A stretch of DNA of 64,000 bases from Candidatus Obscuribacterales bacterium (GCA_019744775.1 JAIETZ010000004.1:620001-684000); one strand, 5' to 3'; counted from the stretch's first letter, positions 8,883 to 21,060 are shown. The notes: generated from the letters alone by a model not told the origin. Numbers and translations are program-made.

Positions 8883-9344
8883 ATGCAGGAAGGTAAGCGG
8901 GTCACAGCATCGGCATTAAGTAGCCAGGAAACGGAAAAAGCACAAGTCAGAACACAAGAAACAACACCGGACATTACAATCCGCGCGTTGCGAGTGCGCT
9001 ACATTGTGGCAGGTAATCCCAACACACCAAAAGAAGTGTTGGCAAAACTTGCATTTGATGAATTGGAAAACATTCGCAGGCGCGTGGCAGAAAATCCGCG
9101 CACACCTGTTGAATCACTATCTGCACTAGCACACGACGGCAAAGCCGACGTGCGCTTAGCTGTTGCGGAAAATCCCAACGTACCGGAGCATTTGCTTGAG
9201 CAATTAGCTTTTGATGAAGATGCCGATGTACGTTATGGCGTAGCAGAAAATCCCTATATCCCAGCGCAAATACTTGAGCGCTTGTCCGAAGACGACAATC
9301 CATATGTAGCATTTCGCGCTCGCAAGACTTTGTCACTTCTGTAA
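8883..9344 (+). CDS. Leucine-rich-repeat-variant (LRV) domain protein
   Basis: 153 residues from an ATG preceded by AAAGGGAG. After a 40-residue polar head, the protein consists of four helical repeats of about 24 residues with the signature (V/A)AxNPxxPxxxLxxLAxDxxxxVR (for example VAENPRTPVESLSALAHD and VAENPNVPEHLLEQLAFD). This is the LRV type of HEAT-like solenoid, first described in an Azotobacter protein. Such repeats serve as binding scaffolds. There is no signal peptide or membrane segment, so it is probably cytoplasmic. Partner unknown. An upstream in-frame start exists but would lie inside the inverted-repeat region and lacks a ribosome site. Confidence 0.75.
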   Translation: MQEGKRVTASALSSQETEKAQVRTQETTPDITIRALRVRYIVAGNPNTPKEVLAKLAFDELENIRRRVAENPRTPVESLSALAHDGKADVRLAVAENPNVPEHLLEQLAFDEDADVRYGVAENPYIPAQILERLSEDDNPYVAFRARKTLSLL

Positions 9345-9360
9345 CTTAAATTTTCCTCTG

Positions 9361-9385
9361 TATGGGCGCATTGCATGCGCCCGTA
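9361..9385. terminator. Convergent-gene 3' hairpin
   Basis: A GC-rich stem GGGCGCAT/ATGCGCCC with a 3-nt loop, extendable by three weaker pairs, sits between the convergent LRV and permease genes. The downstream T-run is poor on both strands, so it may stabilise 3' ends or act with Rho rather than be a classical terminator. Confidence 0.5.
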
Positions 9386-10756
9386 TCATTTGGCAGCATT
9401 AAGTTTGCTGTGCTTCCTGCCATAGAAGAAGTAGATTAGAAGTCCTAGCGGACAAGTGACTGCATAGACTTTCAACACCAACGGATTGAGGTTGAAAGCA
9501 AGAATTGTGCAACCGAGCGCACCTAGTACGCCAACGAGCGGGCTGACTATTTTCAAACGCATTGCGCCTATGCAAACACAGATAAAGGCAACCAGTGTTC
9601 CTAAAACCATGATGTCTGAAACATCTTCGAATGGGACAAAACCTGCGCACAGTCCAACGATTGCTCCGTTCAAGAGAATTCCGAAACTTGGATTGCCTTT
9701 GTGCACTTTCTTAAATATCGGCGGAAGTAGACCATCTTCAGCCATGTTGCGGAAGATTCTTGGTCCGCCCATACAAAGTACGAGCAATACGTTGAAGATA
9801 CCCAATACAGCTCCGACTGCGATTAATGTACCAGCCCAGCCTTCGCCGGAAGCAATAAGCAATGAAGCAAGCGGTGCAGAGGCTTCGCTGCCTTTAAATA
9901 ATGGATTGATGTGTCCGTCTAAAAATACCGGCGCTAGTCCAACAGCGATGGCCATAACGACCACATAGAGCAAAGCAACCAGCCCGATACACAAATAAGT
10001 AGAGACTTTTGTATCTCTCAAACTTCTTGATTCACGAGCAAATGTATAAAGAGCGTCAAATCCGACGTAAGGGAAAACAGCAATTGCTGCACCTTGCAAA
10101 ACACCTTGCCACCCAAGTGGAGCAAATGGCTGCCAGAGAGCCAAGTTGATGTGCTTGAGTCCAGCGCCTATGAATACTACAAGCAAGGCACACTTCAAAC
10201 ATACAAGCAAGAAATTCAATTTGGCGGATTTACTTACCCCACCAAATATCAAGATCATTGTCACCACCGCAACAACACCCATGGCGACGACGTTGCAACC
10301 AAATTCAAAATGGTCACCTGTATGCACGGGTCCCATCAAATAAGGAGGTAATGTGTACTTGAGCGCTTTTTGTAGGTACGCACTCCAGCCTATGGCGACA
10401 GCAGATGCACCAAAGCTGTATTCAAGGAACAAACCGAAAGCGACGATCCAAGCAATTATTTCGCCTATTGAGTGATAGACATATGAATAAGCGGAGACCC
10501 CTTGCGGAACGACGCGTGAAAAACGTTCGTAGCAAATTCCAACAAACAAGAAAACTAAACCGGTAATTACAAATGACAAAATTCCTGCCGGACCAGCTTT
10601 TTCTGCAATGCGTCCAGGCATTACGAAAATTCCGGCGCCGATTGTCGCGCCAATTCCCAAAGCCGTCAGCATCAACCAACCTAAATGTTTAGGTGTGTCA
10701 TCCGCTGAAAGTCCTGGCGGTTGGGCCGGAATTCTTCTCATTAACGATGATGTCAT
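9386..10756 (-). CDS. APC-superfamily amino-acid permease
   Basis: A 456-residue inner-membrane transporter of the amino acid-polyamine-organocation superfamily. It is close in look to the cationic amino-acid (CAT/YfnA) branch. The first membrane segment has the family motif GIGATIGAGIFVMPG, and the third region has GVSAYSYVYHSIGE. Roughly 12 hydrophobic segments can be counted, and the length is typical. It is a proton- or exchange-driven carrier; the substrate cannot be assigned. The ATG follows AGGAAA, which lies immediately downstream of a copy of the leader repeat, so its mRNA leader would contain that element. Confidence 0.85.
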   Translation of the reverse strand: MTSSLMRRIPAQPPGLSADDTPKHLGWLMLTALGIGATIGAGIFVMPGRIAEKAGPAGILSFVITGLVFLFVGICYERFSRVVPQGVSAYSYVYHSIGEIIAWIVAFGLFLEYSFGASAVAIGWSAYLQKALKYTLPPYLMGPVHTGDHFEFGCNVVAMGVVAVVTMILIFGGVSKSAKLNFLLVCLKCALLVVFIGAGLKHINLALWQPFAPLGWQGVLQGAAIAVFPYVGFDALYTFARESRSLRDTKVSTYLCIGLVALLYVVVMAIAVGLAPVFLDGHINPLFKGSEASAPLASLLIASGEGWAGTLIAVGAVLGIFNVLLVLCMGGPRIFRNMAEDGLLPPIFKKVHKGNPSFGILLNGAIVGLCAGFVPFEDVSDIMVLGTLVAFICVCIGAMRLKIVSPLVGVLGALGCTILAFNLNPLVLKVYAVTCPLGLLIYFFYGRKHSKLNAAK

Positions 10757-10771
10757 TGCCGATTTCCTATG

Positions 10772-10906
10772 TAATGCTCCGGCTTCGTTTCACTTCGCCT
10801 TCGCTTGCCATCCGACTGTAGCGCTTCGCTCGACTGCGACCTGCTCACCGCAGCTCTTGTCTCACTTCTCGTGGGGCTTTGCCGCTCCGCATCTCCGGCT
10901 TGTTCG
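10772..10906 (-). repeat. Leader repeat copy 2, upstream of the permease
   Basis: Read on the minus strand it shows the 5' hairpin GCTGCGG-TGAGCAGG-TCGCAGT, the second hairpin GTC-GGAT-GGC, a GCGAAGGCGAAG tract and the end GCCGGAGCATTA. The ribosome site and ATG of the permease follow within about 20 nt. The 5' part also repeats a GCCGGAGATGCGGAGCGG block. The rest of this 203-bp divergent spacer must also hold the promoter of the 3-hydroxyacyl-CoA dehydrogenase gene, which I could not place. Confidence 0.8.
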
Positions 10907-10959
10907 TAAAAATGCTAGCATAGCTAGGCATTAGGAACTGTTTTGGAAGAGGATTTTCA

Positions 10960-12204
10960 ATGAAGATTCAAAGAGCGGCTGTTATTGGCGCAGGCACAAT
11001 GGGGGCTGGCATTGCCCAGGTTTTATCGCAAGCCGGAATTGAAGTTATCCTCAAGGATGTTAAGCAAGAGTTTATCGACAAAGGAATAATGCGCATCAAA
11101 CGAATGTACGAATCCCGCGTCAAAAAAGAAGTTTTGACCCAAGCCGAAGCTGATTACTTATTGGGGTTGATCAAAGGAACAACAAGCTTCAATGCTTTCA
11201 AAGATGTTGATTTGGTTATTGAGGCAGCCCTGGAAGAAATAAATGTCAAGCTGGATATATTCAAACAGCTCGATGCCATTTGCCCAAGTCATGCAATTTT
11301 GGCAAGCAACACCTCAGCACTTTCAGTTTCTGAAATTGCCGCTTGCACAAAGAGACCTGAGAAAGTCGTCGGCATGCACTTTTTCAACCCAGCGCAAACA
11401 ATGAAACTTGTAGAAGTTATTCCCGGTTTGAAAACATCCAAAGACACAGTTGCTGCGGTATCTGATCTTTGTCGCGAATTGAAAAAGATCCCGGTTACCG
11501 TTCAAGAATGTCCGGGTTTCCTCGTCAACAGATTGCTATTTCCCTATTTAAATGAAGCACTGTATGTTGCCGAAGAAGGCATTGCATCGCTTGATGAAGT
11601 GGACAGACTTGTTGTCGAATTTGGTATGCCAATGGGTCCTTATACATTGTTGGATATGACCGGCATTGATATTTGTGCCAACGTCAACAATTTCCTCTAC
11701 GACCAATACGGTCCACGTTTTGAACCGGCGCAGTTGATCAACAAATTAGTTGCATCGGGCTTCAAGGGACAAAAGAGTGGAGCAGGCTTCTTCATTCATG
11801 ATCCAAATCAAGTTCCGAAAAAAGACGAGCCTAAAAAGGTAAATCCGGAATTGGCAAAAATTCTCAAGTCAATCAACGAGAATAAAAAGCCGGTTGCTGA
11901 CCCACGTCCATTTGATGTTTATCGCGTCATTCTTCCTATGTTCAATGAAGCAATTTACGCCATTCAAGAACAAGTCGTGGTTCCCGGCGATGTTGATGTA
12001 GCTATGCAATGGGGCTGCGGCATGACCAAGGGGCTTCTAACAATTGCCGAGCACAAGGGACTGGAGTGGTGCCTCAAGGAGCTTAAGTCATACGAGAAAA
12101 TCCATGGCGAAAGATTCCGTCCAGCCTGGCTCTTGAGCAAGTTGGTCAATGCCGGTATTCATGATTTCACACAACTCAATGCCACACCAGCCGCGGTGCG
12201 CTAA
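10960..12204 (+). CDS. 3-hydroxyacyl-CoA (3-hydroxybutyryl-CoA) dehydrogenase
   Basis: 414 residues. The N-terminal Rossmann domain opens with IGAGTMGAGIAQVLSQAG and contains NTSALSVSEIA and the catalytic region VGMHFFNPAQTMKLVEVI, including the conserved His. It is followed by two copies of the C-terminal helical domain (PGFLVNRLLFPYLNEA near 185, then a second near 315-410), so it is longer than the single-domain 282-residue Hbd type. It interconverts 3-hydroxyacyl-CoA and 3-ketoacyl-CoA with NAD(H) in fatty-acid or PHB metabolism. No hydratase or thiolase neighbour is present to decide between these. The next gene begins inside its stop codon (TAATG). Confidence 0.88.
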   Translation: MKIQRAAVIGAGTMGAGIAQVLSQAGIEVILKDVKQEFIDKGIMRIKRMYESRVKKEVLTQAEADYLLGLIKGTTSFNAFKDVDLVIEAALEEINVKLDIFKQLDAICPSHAILASNTSALSVSEIAACTKRPEKVVGMHFFNPAQTMKLVEVIPGLKTSKDTVAAVSDLCRELKKIPVTVQECPGFLVNRLLFPYLNEALYVAEEGIASLDEVDRLVVEFGMPMGPYTLLDMTGIDICANVNNFLYDQYGPRFEPAQLINKLVASGFKGQKSGAGFFIHDPNQVPKKDEPKKVNPELAKILKSINENKKPVADPRPFDVYRVILPMFNEAIYAIQEQVVVPGDVDVAMQWGCGMTKGLLTIAEHKGLEWCLKELKSYEKIHGERFRPAWLLSKLVNAGIHDFTQLNATPAAVR

Positions 12205-13217
12205 TGCTGTTTCGTTGGGTTGCCACTTTTCTCATTATCTGGTTTATCTACCACGTTAGATCAGTATTCCCACCGTTTATCGTCGGCGGCATACTTGCAT
12301 ACTTGTTATTACCGCTTGTGCAGAACTTATCGACGTCCTTAAAGATAAAACCAACTCAAGCAGTTGCCATCGTCTATCTTCTAGGCGCAGTTGTTCTCAT
12401 CATATCCGGATGGTTCTTCCTGCCGCTCTTGTCCGAACAGTGTGTTGCTCTGGCTATGCACCGTCAAGAAATTATCACCAACATCGTTAGGCAAGCAGCC
12501 GAAACATTCAGCCTGCAATTAGATGTGGACACAACGGCCAATCAAATTATTGCCAATATTGAAGAAAGCTTCGGCAAACCAGAAGAGATAGTGCATATTG
12601 GCGGTCTTTTGTCTCACGGCTTGCTGGGAATTCTTGTTTGTGTTGTATCTTCCATCTACTTCATCATCGATAAAGAACGCGTCGGTAATTTTGCTATACG
12701 TTTTCTGCCTGCAGATAAGCGAGAGCAAGTTGTGAATTTGTCCGGGCAGATAAACCAAATGATGAGCAATTACGTAAAAGGACAATTGATGCTTATCATC
12801 ATCATGTCCAGCATTGCTTGGGTATTTCTGCACTTTGTTATTCATCTAAAATACGCGCTTGTAATTGCTTTGATAAGCGGCTTTTTGGAAATCATCCCAG
12901 TACTTGGTCCTATCATTGCCACGACAATTGCCGCTCTTGTCGGACTGGCTCAATTTGGCGTGATGGCAGCATTAGGTATAATTGGTTACTATACTCTTGC
13001 TCGTTGGTTTGAAGACTACGTCATTGTGCCGAAGATAATTGGGCACGCAGTCGAGCTTCATCCACTTATCGTTATTTTTGCTGTTTTATGCGGTGAAGTA
13101 ATGGCAGGAGCCCTGGGCATGCTAATTGCTATTCCTGTAGCTGCCTGCTTCAAACTAATTCTTGAGTCAATAACACATCCGGCAAAACTAGCCCAGGATG
13201 CTCGCGAGTCTAGCTAA
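12204..13217 (+). CDS. AI-2E family (PerM/YdiK-like) membrane protein
   Basis: 337 residues with about eight membrane segments in the pattern of the AI-2E/UPF0118 family: paired N-terminal helices (WVATFLIIWFIYHV, PPFIVGGILAYLLLPL) and a large soluble loop (about 85-145). It also has the diagnostic SGFLEIIPVLGPIIA region (about residue 225) and the late VIVPKIIGHAVELHPL motif. Proposed roles in the family include export of autoinducer or organic molecules and Na+/H+ exchange; none can be selected here. The ATG overlaps the stop of the dehydrogenase by one base, indicating coupled translation. Its stop shares a CTAA with the convergent antiporter gene. Confidence 0.82.
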   Translation: MLFRWVATFLIIWFIYHVRSVFPPFIVGGILAYLLLPLVQNLSTSLKIKPTQAVAIVYLLGAVVLIISGWFFLPLLSEQCVALAMHRQEIITNIVRQAAETFSLQLDVDTTANQIIANIEESFGKPEEIVHIGGLLSHGLLGILVCVVSSIYFIIDKERVGNFAIRFLPADKREQVVNLSGQINQMMSNYVKGQLMLIIIMSSIAWVFLHFVIHLKYALVIALISGFLEIIPVLGPIIATTIAALVGLAQFGVMAALGIIGYYTLARWFEDYVIVPKIIGHAVELHPLIVIFAVLCGEVMAGALGMLIAIPVAACFKLILESITHPAKLAQDARESS

Positions 13218-14224
13218 TCTCTTAGTCCTAAGAACAAGAGAAGACCAATTGTTAGGGTATAAGCTATAGCACCCATCATCAAATGTTGTGGTTTCAGCCT
13301 GTTGGCTTTCATAAGCCAACAGAAAGTACTGCAGCTAAGAAGAGCGACTATTCCGGTTAAAGTGGTGCCATTATCGAGGTGCCAGTCGGTAAAGGCCATG
13401 CCAAAGGCAACAGGAATACAGCTCTGAAATACAAGCGCCCCTGTAATATTACCCAAAGCAAGAGTGTCCTTGCCACTACGCGACCAGAGGAAACTATTTA
13501 TTTTCTCCGGCAGTTCAGTGGCAATGGGAGCAAGTATTAGAGAAAGCAAAACAGCCGGTGTGCCCAGTCCAACAGCTAATTTTTCAACATAATTGACGAA
13601 TAAATAGGCACCACCGGTGATACCAAGTATACCGGCTACGACTTGCGGAATTATTACAGTTAAACGCTCTGGTTTCTCTTGCAATATCTTGGCAAAGTGA
13701 AGGTGTTCCGGGGCAGCTCCAACCTCACCTTCATGCCTGAAAGTTTTATATATGTATACCCCATATATCAGCAAAAGTCCGGCAGCGAGAAATGCGCGAA
13801 TCTCGTGAGGCAGATGAAATATGCTCGCAGCAATTGCAATTGAGTAGGAGAGGATAAAGAAGGCAAAATCACGTGTGATTATAGTGCTGTTGGCCTTTAC
13901 GTGATTTTCTCGACGCCCTTTCTTGGCATAGGACCAGATAGTAAAACCACAAAGCGCTAAGGTCAGAGTAGACAGCATGAAAGGAGCGCCCGCAATAGCT
14001 CCTATGCCAACTTCTTCGCCGTGACGGGTATTAAAGAAAGCCACCGAGACAAAGGGAATAAGCGTTTCAGGCATGGCTGTTCCGACAGCGGCAAAAACGC
14101 TGCCAACAACACCCTCACTGACATTCAGACGCTGCCCGAGCCACTCAATTCCATTAGTAAATACCTCGGCCGAAACGAGGATTATGACGAGGGCAATAAT
14201 TAGGAAAGCCGTCTCTAGTAACAT
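13214..14224 (-). CDS. Sodium/calcium-type cation antiporter (CaCA family)
   Basis: 336 residues, about ten membrane segments. Both alpha-repeats that form the ion site are visible: VFAAVGTAMPETLIPF (about 46-61, with acidic Glu) and LILAPIATELPEKINS (about 230-245). The GTAMPE and ATELPE motifs are equivalent to the G(T/N)S.PE motif of YrbG and NCX proteins. It would exchange Ca2+ or another divalent ion for Na+ or H+ across the inner membrane. It is unlinked in function to its convergent neighbour. Confidence 0.85.
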   Translation of the reverse strand: MLLETAFLIIALVIILVSAEVFTNGIEWLGQRLNVSEGVVGSVFAAVGTAMPETLIPFVSVAFFNTRHGEEVGIGAIAGAPFMLSTLTLALCGFTIWSYAKKGRRENHVKANSTIITRDFAFFILSYSIAIAASIFHLPHEIRAFLAAGLLLIYGVYIYKTFRHEGEVGAAPEHLHFAKILQEKPERLTVIIPQVVAGILGITGGAYLFVNYVEKLAVGLGTPAVLLSLILAPIATELPEKINSFLWSRSGKDTLALGNITGALVFQSCIPVAFGMAFTDWHLDNGTTLTGIVALLSCSTFCWLMKANRLKPQHLMMGAIAYTLTIGLLLFLGLRD

Positions 14225-14297
14225 TTGCCCACTAATTCACGTTGCACCAATCGACTTATGTTAACATGCCTTGGTTGTAGGACTATGCGGGGGCATT

Positions 14298-14582
14298 ATG
14301 CTGACAGCGGAAACAGTTGAGCATGTGGCAAAGCTGGCCAGACTGGCATTGACCGAGGACGAGAAGAAGCTTTACGCAGAGCAGCTCAGCAAAATTATTG
14401 ACTACTTTGATGAACTGAAGGCAGTCAATACCGACGGCGTCGAACCGATGGCGCACGCACTTAATATTGTCAACGTTTTGCGTGAAGACGTGGTGAAAAC
14501 CCCACCAGGCAGGGACTTATTACTTAAAAATGCGCCGGATCAGGAAAATGGCTATTTCAAAGTTCCTAAAATTGGTGAATAA
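14298..14582 (+). CDS. gatC: Glutamyl-tRNA(Gln)/aspartyl-tRNA(Asn) amidotransferase subunit C
   Basis: 94 residues. GatC wraps around GatA and GatB in the complex that converts Glu-tRNA(Gln) or Asp-tRNA(Asn) to the amide form. The protein starts MLTAETVEHVAKLARLALTE, and the centre has YFDELKAVNTDGVEPMAHAL; both are diagnostic. The ATG follows a GGGGG stretch; an upstream in-frame start is possible but extends past the family norm. gatA and gatB are not in the window, so gatC stands alone ahead of pyrG. It is separated from pyrG by a copy of the leader repeat. Confidence 0.92.
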   Translation: MLTAETVEHVAKLARLALTEDEKKLYAEQLSKIIDYFDELKAVNTDGVEPMAHALNIVNVLREDVVKTPPGRDLLLKNAPDQENGYFKVPKIGE

Positions 14583-14606
14583 TAATTGAGTTACTGAGCT
14601 AGACCA

Positions 14607-14719
14607 GAAGCCGAACAAGAGCAAGCGGAGCAAGAGCGGCGATGAGCCGGTCGCCGCGAAGCTAACAGGCAGAGCCGGATGGCTAGTGAAGATGTAGCGA
14701 TAGCGGAATCGGAACGTTA
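14607..14719 (+). repeat. Leader repeat copy 3, upstream of pyrG
   Basis: The best preserved copy. It has a perfect 7-bp hairpin GCGGCGA-TGAGCCGG-TCGCCGC (14636-14657), a second hairpin GCC-GGAT-GGC (14674-14683), a purine-rich tract and a terminal GGAACGTTA. AAAGGAG and the pyrG ATG follow directly. The leading portion GAAGCCGAACAAGAGCAAG is also seen in other copies. Confidence 0.85.
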
Positions 14720-14720
14720 A

Positions 14721-17974
<3,254 letters not shown>

Positions 17975-18075
17975 TCTTCCTCCAACAATAATATTGGCCA
18001 ATACTAATTGCAGAAGCCTAAGGCGTCCATTGGGGAGATCCCCACGCACGACTGATTCACTGATTAAATCTGGAA

Positions 18076-18765
18076 TTAAATGTTGGAGTCAGCGACAACC
18101 ACAATATTGCCGCCCTTATTTTTGGCGGAAACAAGTGCGTCGTAGGCAACTTCTAAAAGTTCTTGCGGTTGGTTGGAATGGCGCGGATAACTTGCCACAG
18201 CCAAAGTAGCAGTAATAGTTATCGCTTTGCCGCTTACCGGATCTTTAATATCCAACATGTTTATTTTGCGCCTGATTCTTTCAGCAACGGAGACTGCTGC
18301 TTCCACATCTGTCTCGTGCAGAACGGCAACTAATTCTTCGCCGCCCCAACGCGCAGGCATATCAATTTCTCTTACTGAATTTTGCAATGTTTTTGCTACT
18401 TCAATAAGTACTTCGTCACCTTTTTCGTAACCGGCACGGCTGTTAACTTCGCGCAAGTGATCAATATCTATAAGCAAAAGCGACAAGCTGTAGCCGAGGC
18501 GCACAGCGCGCTTTAACGAATGCGTCAAATGCTCTTTAAAGATGTGTCTATTAGGCAATGAGGTCAAATTATCTTTGCCCATCAATTCTTCCAAGCGCGC
18601 CTCAGCGTTGGCCAACTGATTTTTCAGTTGATCAATTTCCCTGTCCTTTTCACGCAAGACGCGATCAAGCTGCAAATTCTCCGACTGAAGAGAACGCACT
18701 TGTCCTTCTTGAGCTTTTGCTTGACCATGAAAACGTTGGAACATGTTATTTATTCGGACCCTCAT
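18076..18765 (-). CDS. Soluble coiled-coil GGDEF diguanylate cyclase
   Basis: 229 residues from the ATG after GAGAGG. An N-terminal coiled coil (about 1-65, ENLQLDRVLREKDREIDQLK) leads into a GGDEF domain (DNLTSLPNRHIFKEHL onward). The active-site signature reads GGEEL, a functional variant, preceded five residues earlier by REID, which fits the RxxD product-inhibition site. The metal-binding Asp lies in LLIDIDHL. It should make cyclic di-GMP from two GTP and be feedback inhibited. It has no sensor or membrane domain, so dimerisation through the coiled coil is the likely control. It shares the strand with the upstream exported-protein gene, separated by about 170 bp in which I see nothing else. 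Confidence 0.88.
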   Translation of the reverse strand: MRVRINNMFQRFHGQAKAQEGQVRSLQSENLQLDRVLREKDREIDQLKNQLANAEARLEELMGKDNLTSLPNRHIFKEHLTHSLKRAVRLGYSLSLLLIDIDHLREVNSRAGYEKGDEVLIEVAKTLQNSVREIDMPARWGGEELVAVLHETDVEAAVSVAERIRRKINMLDIKDPVSGKAITITATLAVASYPRHSNQPQELLEVAYDALVSAKNKGGNIVVVADSNI

Positions 18766-18938
18766 TTGGAACCTCTCGCCACTCACAGCGCTTTTGAGGA
18801 ACTTCTGAAAACGGCTTCGGGAGACGGTTTTGCGTTGCTGTCACCGACACTTATCTCGTTTGCGATTGCTATATTAGCTGCATTTAGGATTTAATGCCAG
18901 CAATGATGGGGGGTTTCACGCAACAATTAATGATATTG

Positions 18939-20033
18939 CTAGTTTATCGGCACTCGCATTAATTCATTACGTTTTGAGCGGTCTAGAAGCACTAGAGAAT
19001 ACTTGCGTTTTGCTCTACTTATAGGGAAAGAAAGCGTTGCCCGCCCCGTTGTGCCCTGGGCCACATGCTTTCCAAAAGGCAAATAATTTCCATAGAGTGT
19101 CGGGAAATTTTTCTCTTCGTAGTCATCAACTACGGCAATGTCAAAAAAGCTCACTTCTTTGTTAGAGCGATTGTCAATTGTCAAATCAATGGTCATTTGC
19201 TTTGCGTTATCGTCACCTATAGGACTTTTACCATACGTGACTTTGCCAGTCTTAATACTTACCCCCGGTATTCCCTTTGGTTTCACAGCAGAAGGAATAG
19301 CTTCCGGATTAAATCCGGGCAGAGTAATTTGTTCAGCAATAGTTAGACGAATTGGATCGCCAGGATAAATAGAGGCAATTTTTCCTTTTCGCTTTAGTGC
19401 AGCCAACATACCAACAGTTGCACCAGCAGTTGCACCAACACCGATGGAGATTCCATAGGTGGAAATTGCGAGTGGAATTGATCCTAATTCAGCAGAAAGT
19501 ATTGCACCGCCCACTGCACCATAACCTACATGAGCAGCATCAACCGCCAAAATTTTGGCCACTGCTTTCAATTGATTATCACGCGTGGAAAATTTTACCG
19601 GAGTAGGCAAATCAACTTCATAGCCGTTTTCACTTAAAAGCTTATCGAAAGTTACTTCAACGTATCCACTTCGTCCTAAGCGTCGTTGTTTTTTTGAATC
19701 GGAAACTATTCCATGCAAATGCCAGCCACCAGGCATCAATACCTTTTGTCCGTCTTTTACATCCACGCAAACTTTGGCAAAAATTTCATCGCCCTTGCTG
19801 CTTAATTCAGAATTCAAATTGCAGGAAAGTCGCAGTGCAACATTTGTGCCTTTGGGCACAGTTTGAACAACACCATCAAGAAAAGGATAATCCTTCGCTG
19901 ATTGTGTTTGTTCAACGCTTCCCTTGAGCTTTGTGCCTTCCGTAATAGGCTCGCTTGTATTTTCGTCTGCTTGAACAGGCAGAGCCAAAACAAAACTTAC
20001 AGAAATGATTAGCCAGCTGCGAGCGCTAAGCAC
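18939..20033 (-). CDS. Exported protein of unknown function
   Basis: 364 residues from a GTG preceded by AGGAGA, giving a clean signal peptide (SWLIISVSFVLALPVQADE). A longer GTG start exists 16 codons upstream but adds charged residues before the signal. The first half has a segment GTNVALRLSCNLNSELSSKG followed by LMPGGWHLHGIVSD, a beta-rich layout like conjugation/TrbI-like or DUF-type envelope domains. A glycine-rich hydrophobic segment (about 180-220, GVGATAGATVGMLAAL) could span a membrane. The C-terminal third looks like an immunoglobulin-type beta domain. I do not recognise a family; envelope location is the only safe inference. Confidence 0.6.
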   Translation of the reverse strand: MLSARSWLIISVSFVLALPVQADENTSEPITEGTKLKGSVEQTQSAKDYPFLDGVVQTVPKGTNVALRLSCNLNSELSSKGDEIFAKVCVDVKDGQKVLMPGGWHLHGIVSDSKKQRRLGRSGYVEVTFDKLLSENGYEVDLPTPVKFSTRDNQLKAVAKILAVDAAHVGYGAVGGAILSAELGSIPLAISTYGISIGVGATAGATVGMLAALKRKGKIASIYPGDPIRLTIAEQITLPGFNPEAIPSAVKPKGIPGVSIKTGKVTYGKSPIGDDNAKQMTIDLTIDNRSNKEVSFFDIAVVDDYEEKNFPTLYGNYLPFGKHVAQGTTGRATLSFPISRAKRKYSLVLLDRSKRNELMRVPIN

Positions 20034-20140
20034 TGAAATTCTCCTGGTTGCAATGAGAATATATCGCCGATATCTTAACACGGTAGGTCATCTTGTTCAT
20101 GACAACAATGCTTGACAACCAGCCGTTGAGGGTAAATCGT

Positions 20141-20869
20141 TTACAGCTTTTTGGTGAGAAGTGCTTTTAGCTGTTCCCACCATTCCATCGAGCCGCCAGA
20201 GCCCCCCGATGAAGTTGCTGCCTGCCCAGCGGCTGTTTTTTTACCGCCTTTGGTATCGGATTGGGCAGATTGAATCTTGATCTTCATTTCCAGAGCCTTG
20301 GCTTCGGTATTTTTGGGATCTACGCGCAAAGCTGCCTGAACTTCCGTCAAAGCAATAGTGCGCCAGCCTTTTGCCAAAAAGACTTCAGCCATCATCACAT
20401 GGCAACGTGGATCAGTAGGCAAAAGTCTCAAGGCTTCCTTGGTTGCCGTCTCAGCGTCGGGTATGCGCCCATTTTTCAAAAGCTCTTCTGCACGAGCCAA
20501 ATGCTTTTCCGCCCACTTAATATTTGAACCGACTTCGAATTTCTGGGACATTTGGGAACTACCAATAGTCGCTATTGGGCTGACAAAATTGTCCGACATA
20601 GGATTTGCAGCTTTTGCCGCCTGGCGCTCCTTAACAAGTATGCGCATGGCATCATATTCAGCCCTTCTGGTGGCGTCGCTGACGACTTCATGTGCTCTTG
20701 TTACGCGGGCGAATTGTTCTTGAGCATGCGCGCGCTTTTGAGCGTCGTTTGGAAAGCGGTCTGGGTGCAATTTCTTGGCCAGGCGAATATATGCCTTGCG
20801 AATATCTTCAGGCGAGGCTTTCTCGTCTACCTCTAAAGTTGCATAGTGGTCTTCTTCAAATTCTTGCAT
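20141..20869 (-). CDS. DnaJ-domain protein with TPR C-terminus
   Basis: 242 residues. The N-terminal J-domain (about 6-72) contains the HPD motif in KKLHPDRFPND that activates DnaK ATPase. It lacks the Gly/Phe region and zinc fingers of DnaJ, so this is a type III co-chaperone. After a linker, residues about 125-200 form TPR-like helices (AEELLKNGRIPDAETATKEA, HVMMAEVFLAKGWRTIALTE). A Lys/Ser/Gly-rich segment precedes the end. It is divergent from clpB across a 313-bp spacer. The pairing with a disaggregase is suggestive of a shared chaperone role but is inference. No CIRCE element was found between them. Confidence 0.8.
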   Translation of the reverse strand: MQEFEEDHYATLEVDEKASPEDIRKAYIRLAKKLHPDRFPNDAQKRAHAQEQFARVTRAHEVVSDATRRAEYDAMRILVKERQAAKAANPMSDNFVSPIATIGSSQMSQKFEVGSNIKWAEKHLARAEELLKNGRIPDAETATKEALRLLPTDPRCHVMMAEVFLAKGWRTIALTEVQAALRVDPKNTEAKALEMKIKIQSAQSDTKGGKKTAAGQAATSSGGSGGSMEWWEQLKALLTKKL

Positions 20870-21060
20870 TGACTTGAATTAGCGGCTGGCCTTGGGGAAG
20901 CCGAACCAAGAGCAAAATTGCTCTTAATCTCAGCTACTAACCATAATACCGCTATGGACAAACAAATTCCGCTTAACGGCTGTGCTTGAAAAGTGAATGC
21001 CCTAAATATTTATGAAAAGTTAGTTGGTTGTAATAAAGAGCTGATAAGTTGTCTTTATGG
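20870..21060. other. Divergent dnaJ-like/clpB spacer with a palindrome
   Basis: This part of the spacer holds a perfect 16-nt palindrome AGAGCAAAATTGCTCT (20909-20924). It is preceded by GAAGCCGAACCAAGAGCAA, which resembles the first 19 nt of the leader repeat and may be a truncated copy. There is no CIRCE operator and no convincing promoter pair; a TTGAAA occurs at 20986 without a good -10. Confidence 0.3.

Noticed and set aside
20909-20924. Perfect palindrome AGAGCAAAATTGCTCT read as a terminator
   Set aside because: It lies upstream of the dnaJ-like gene rather than after a gene and lacks a T-run; listed only as an unexplained palindrome.
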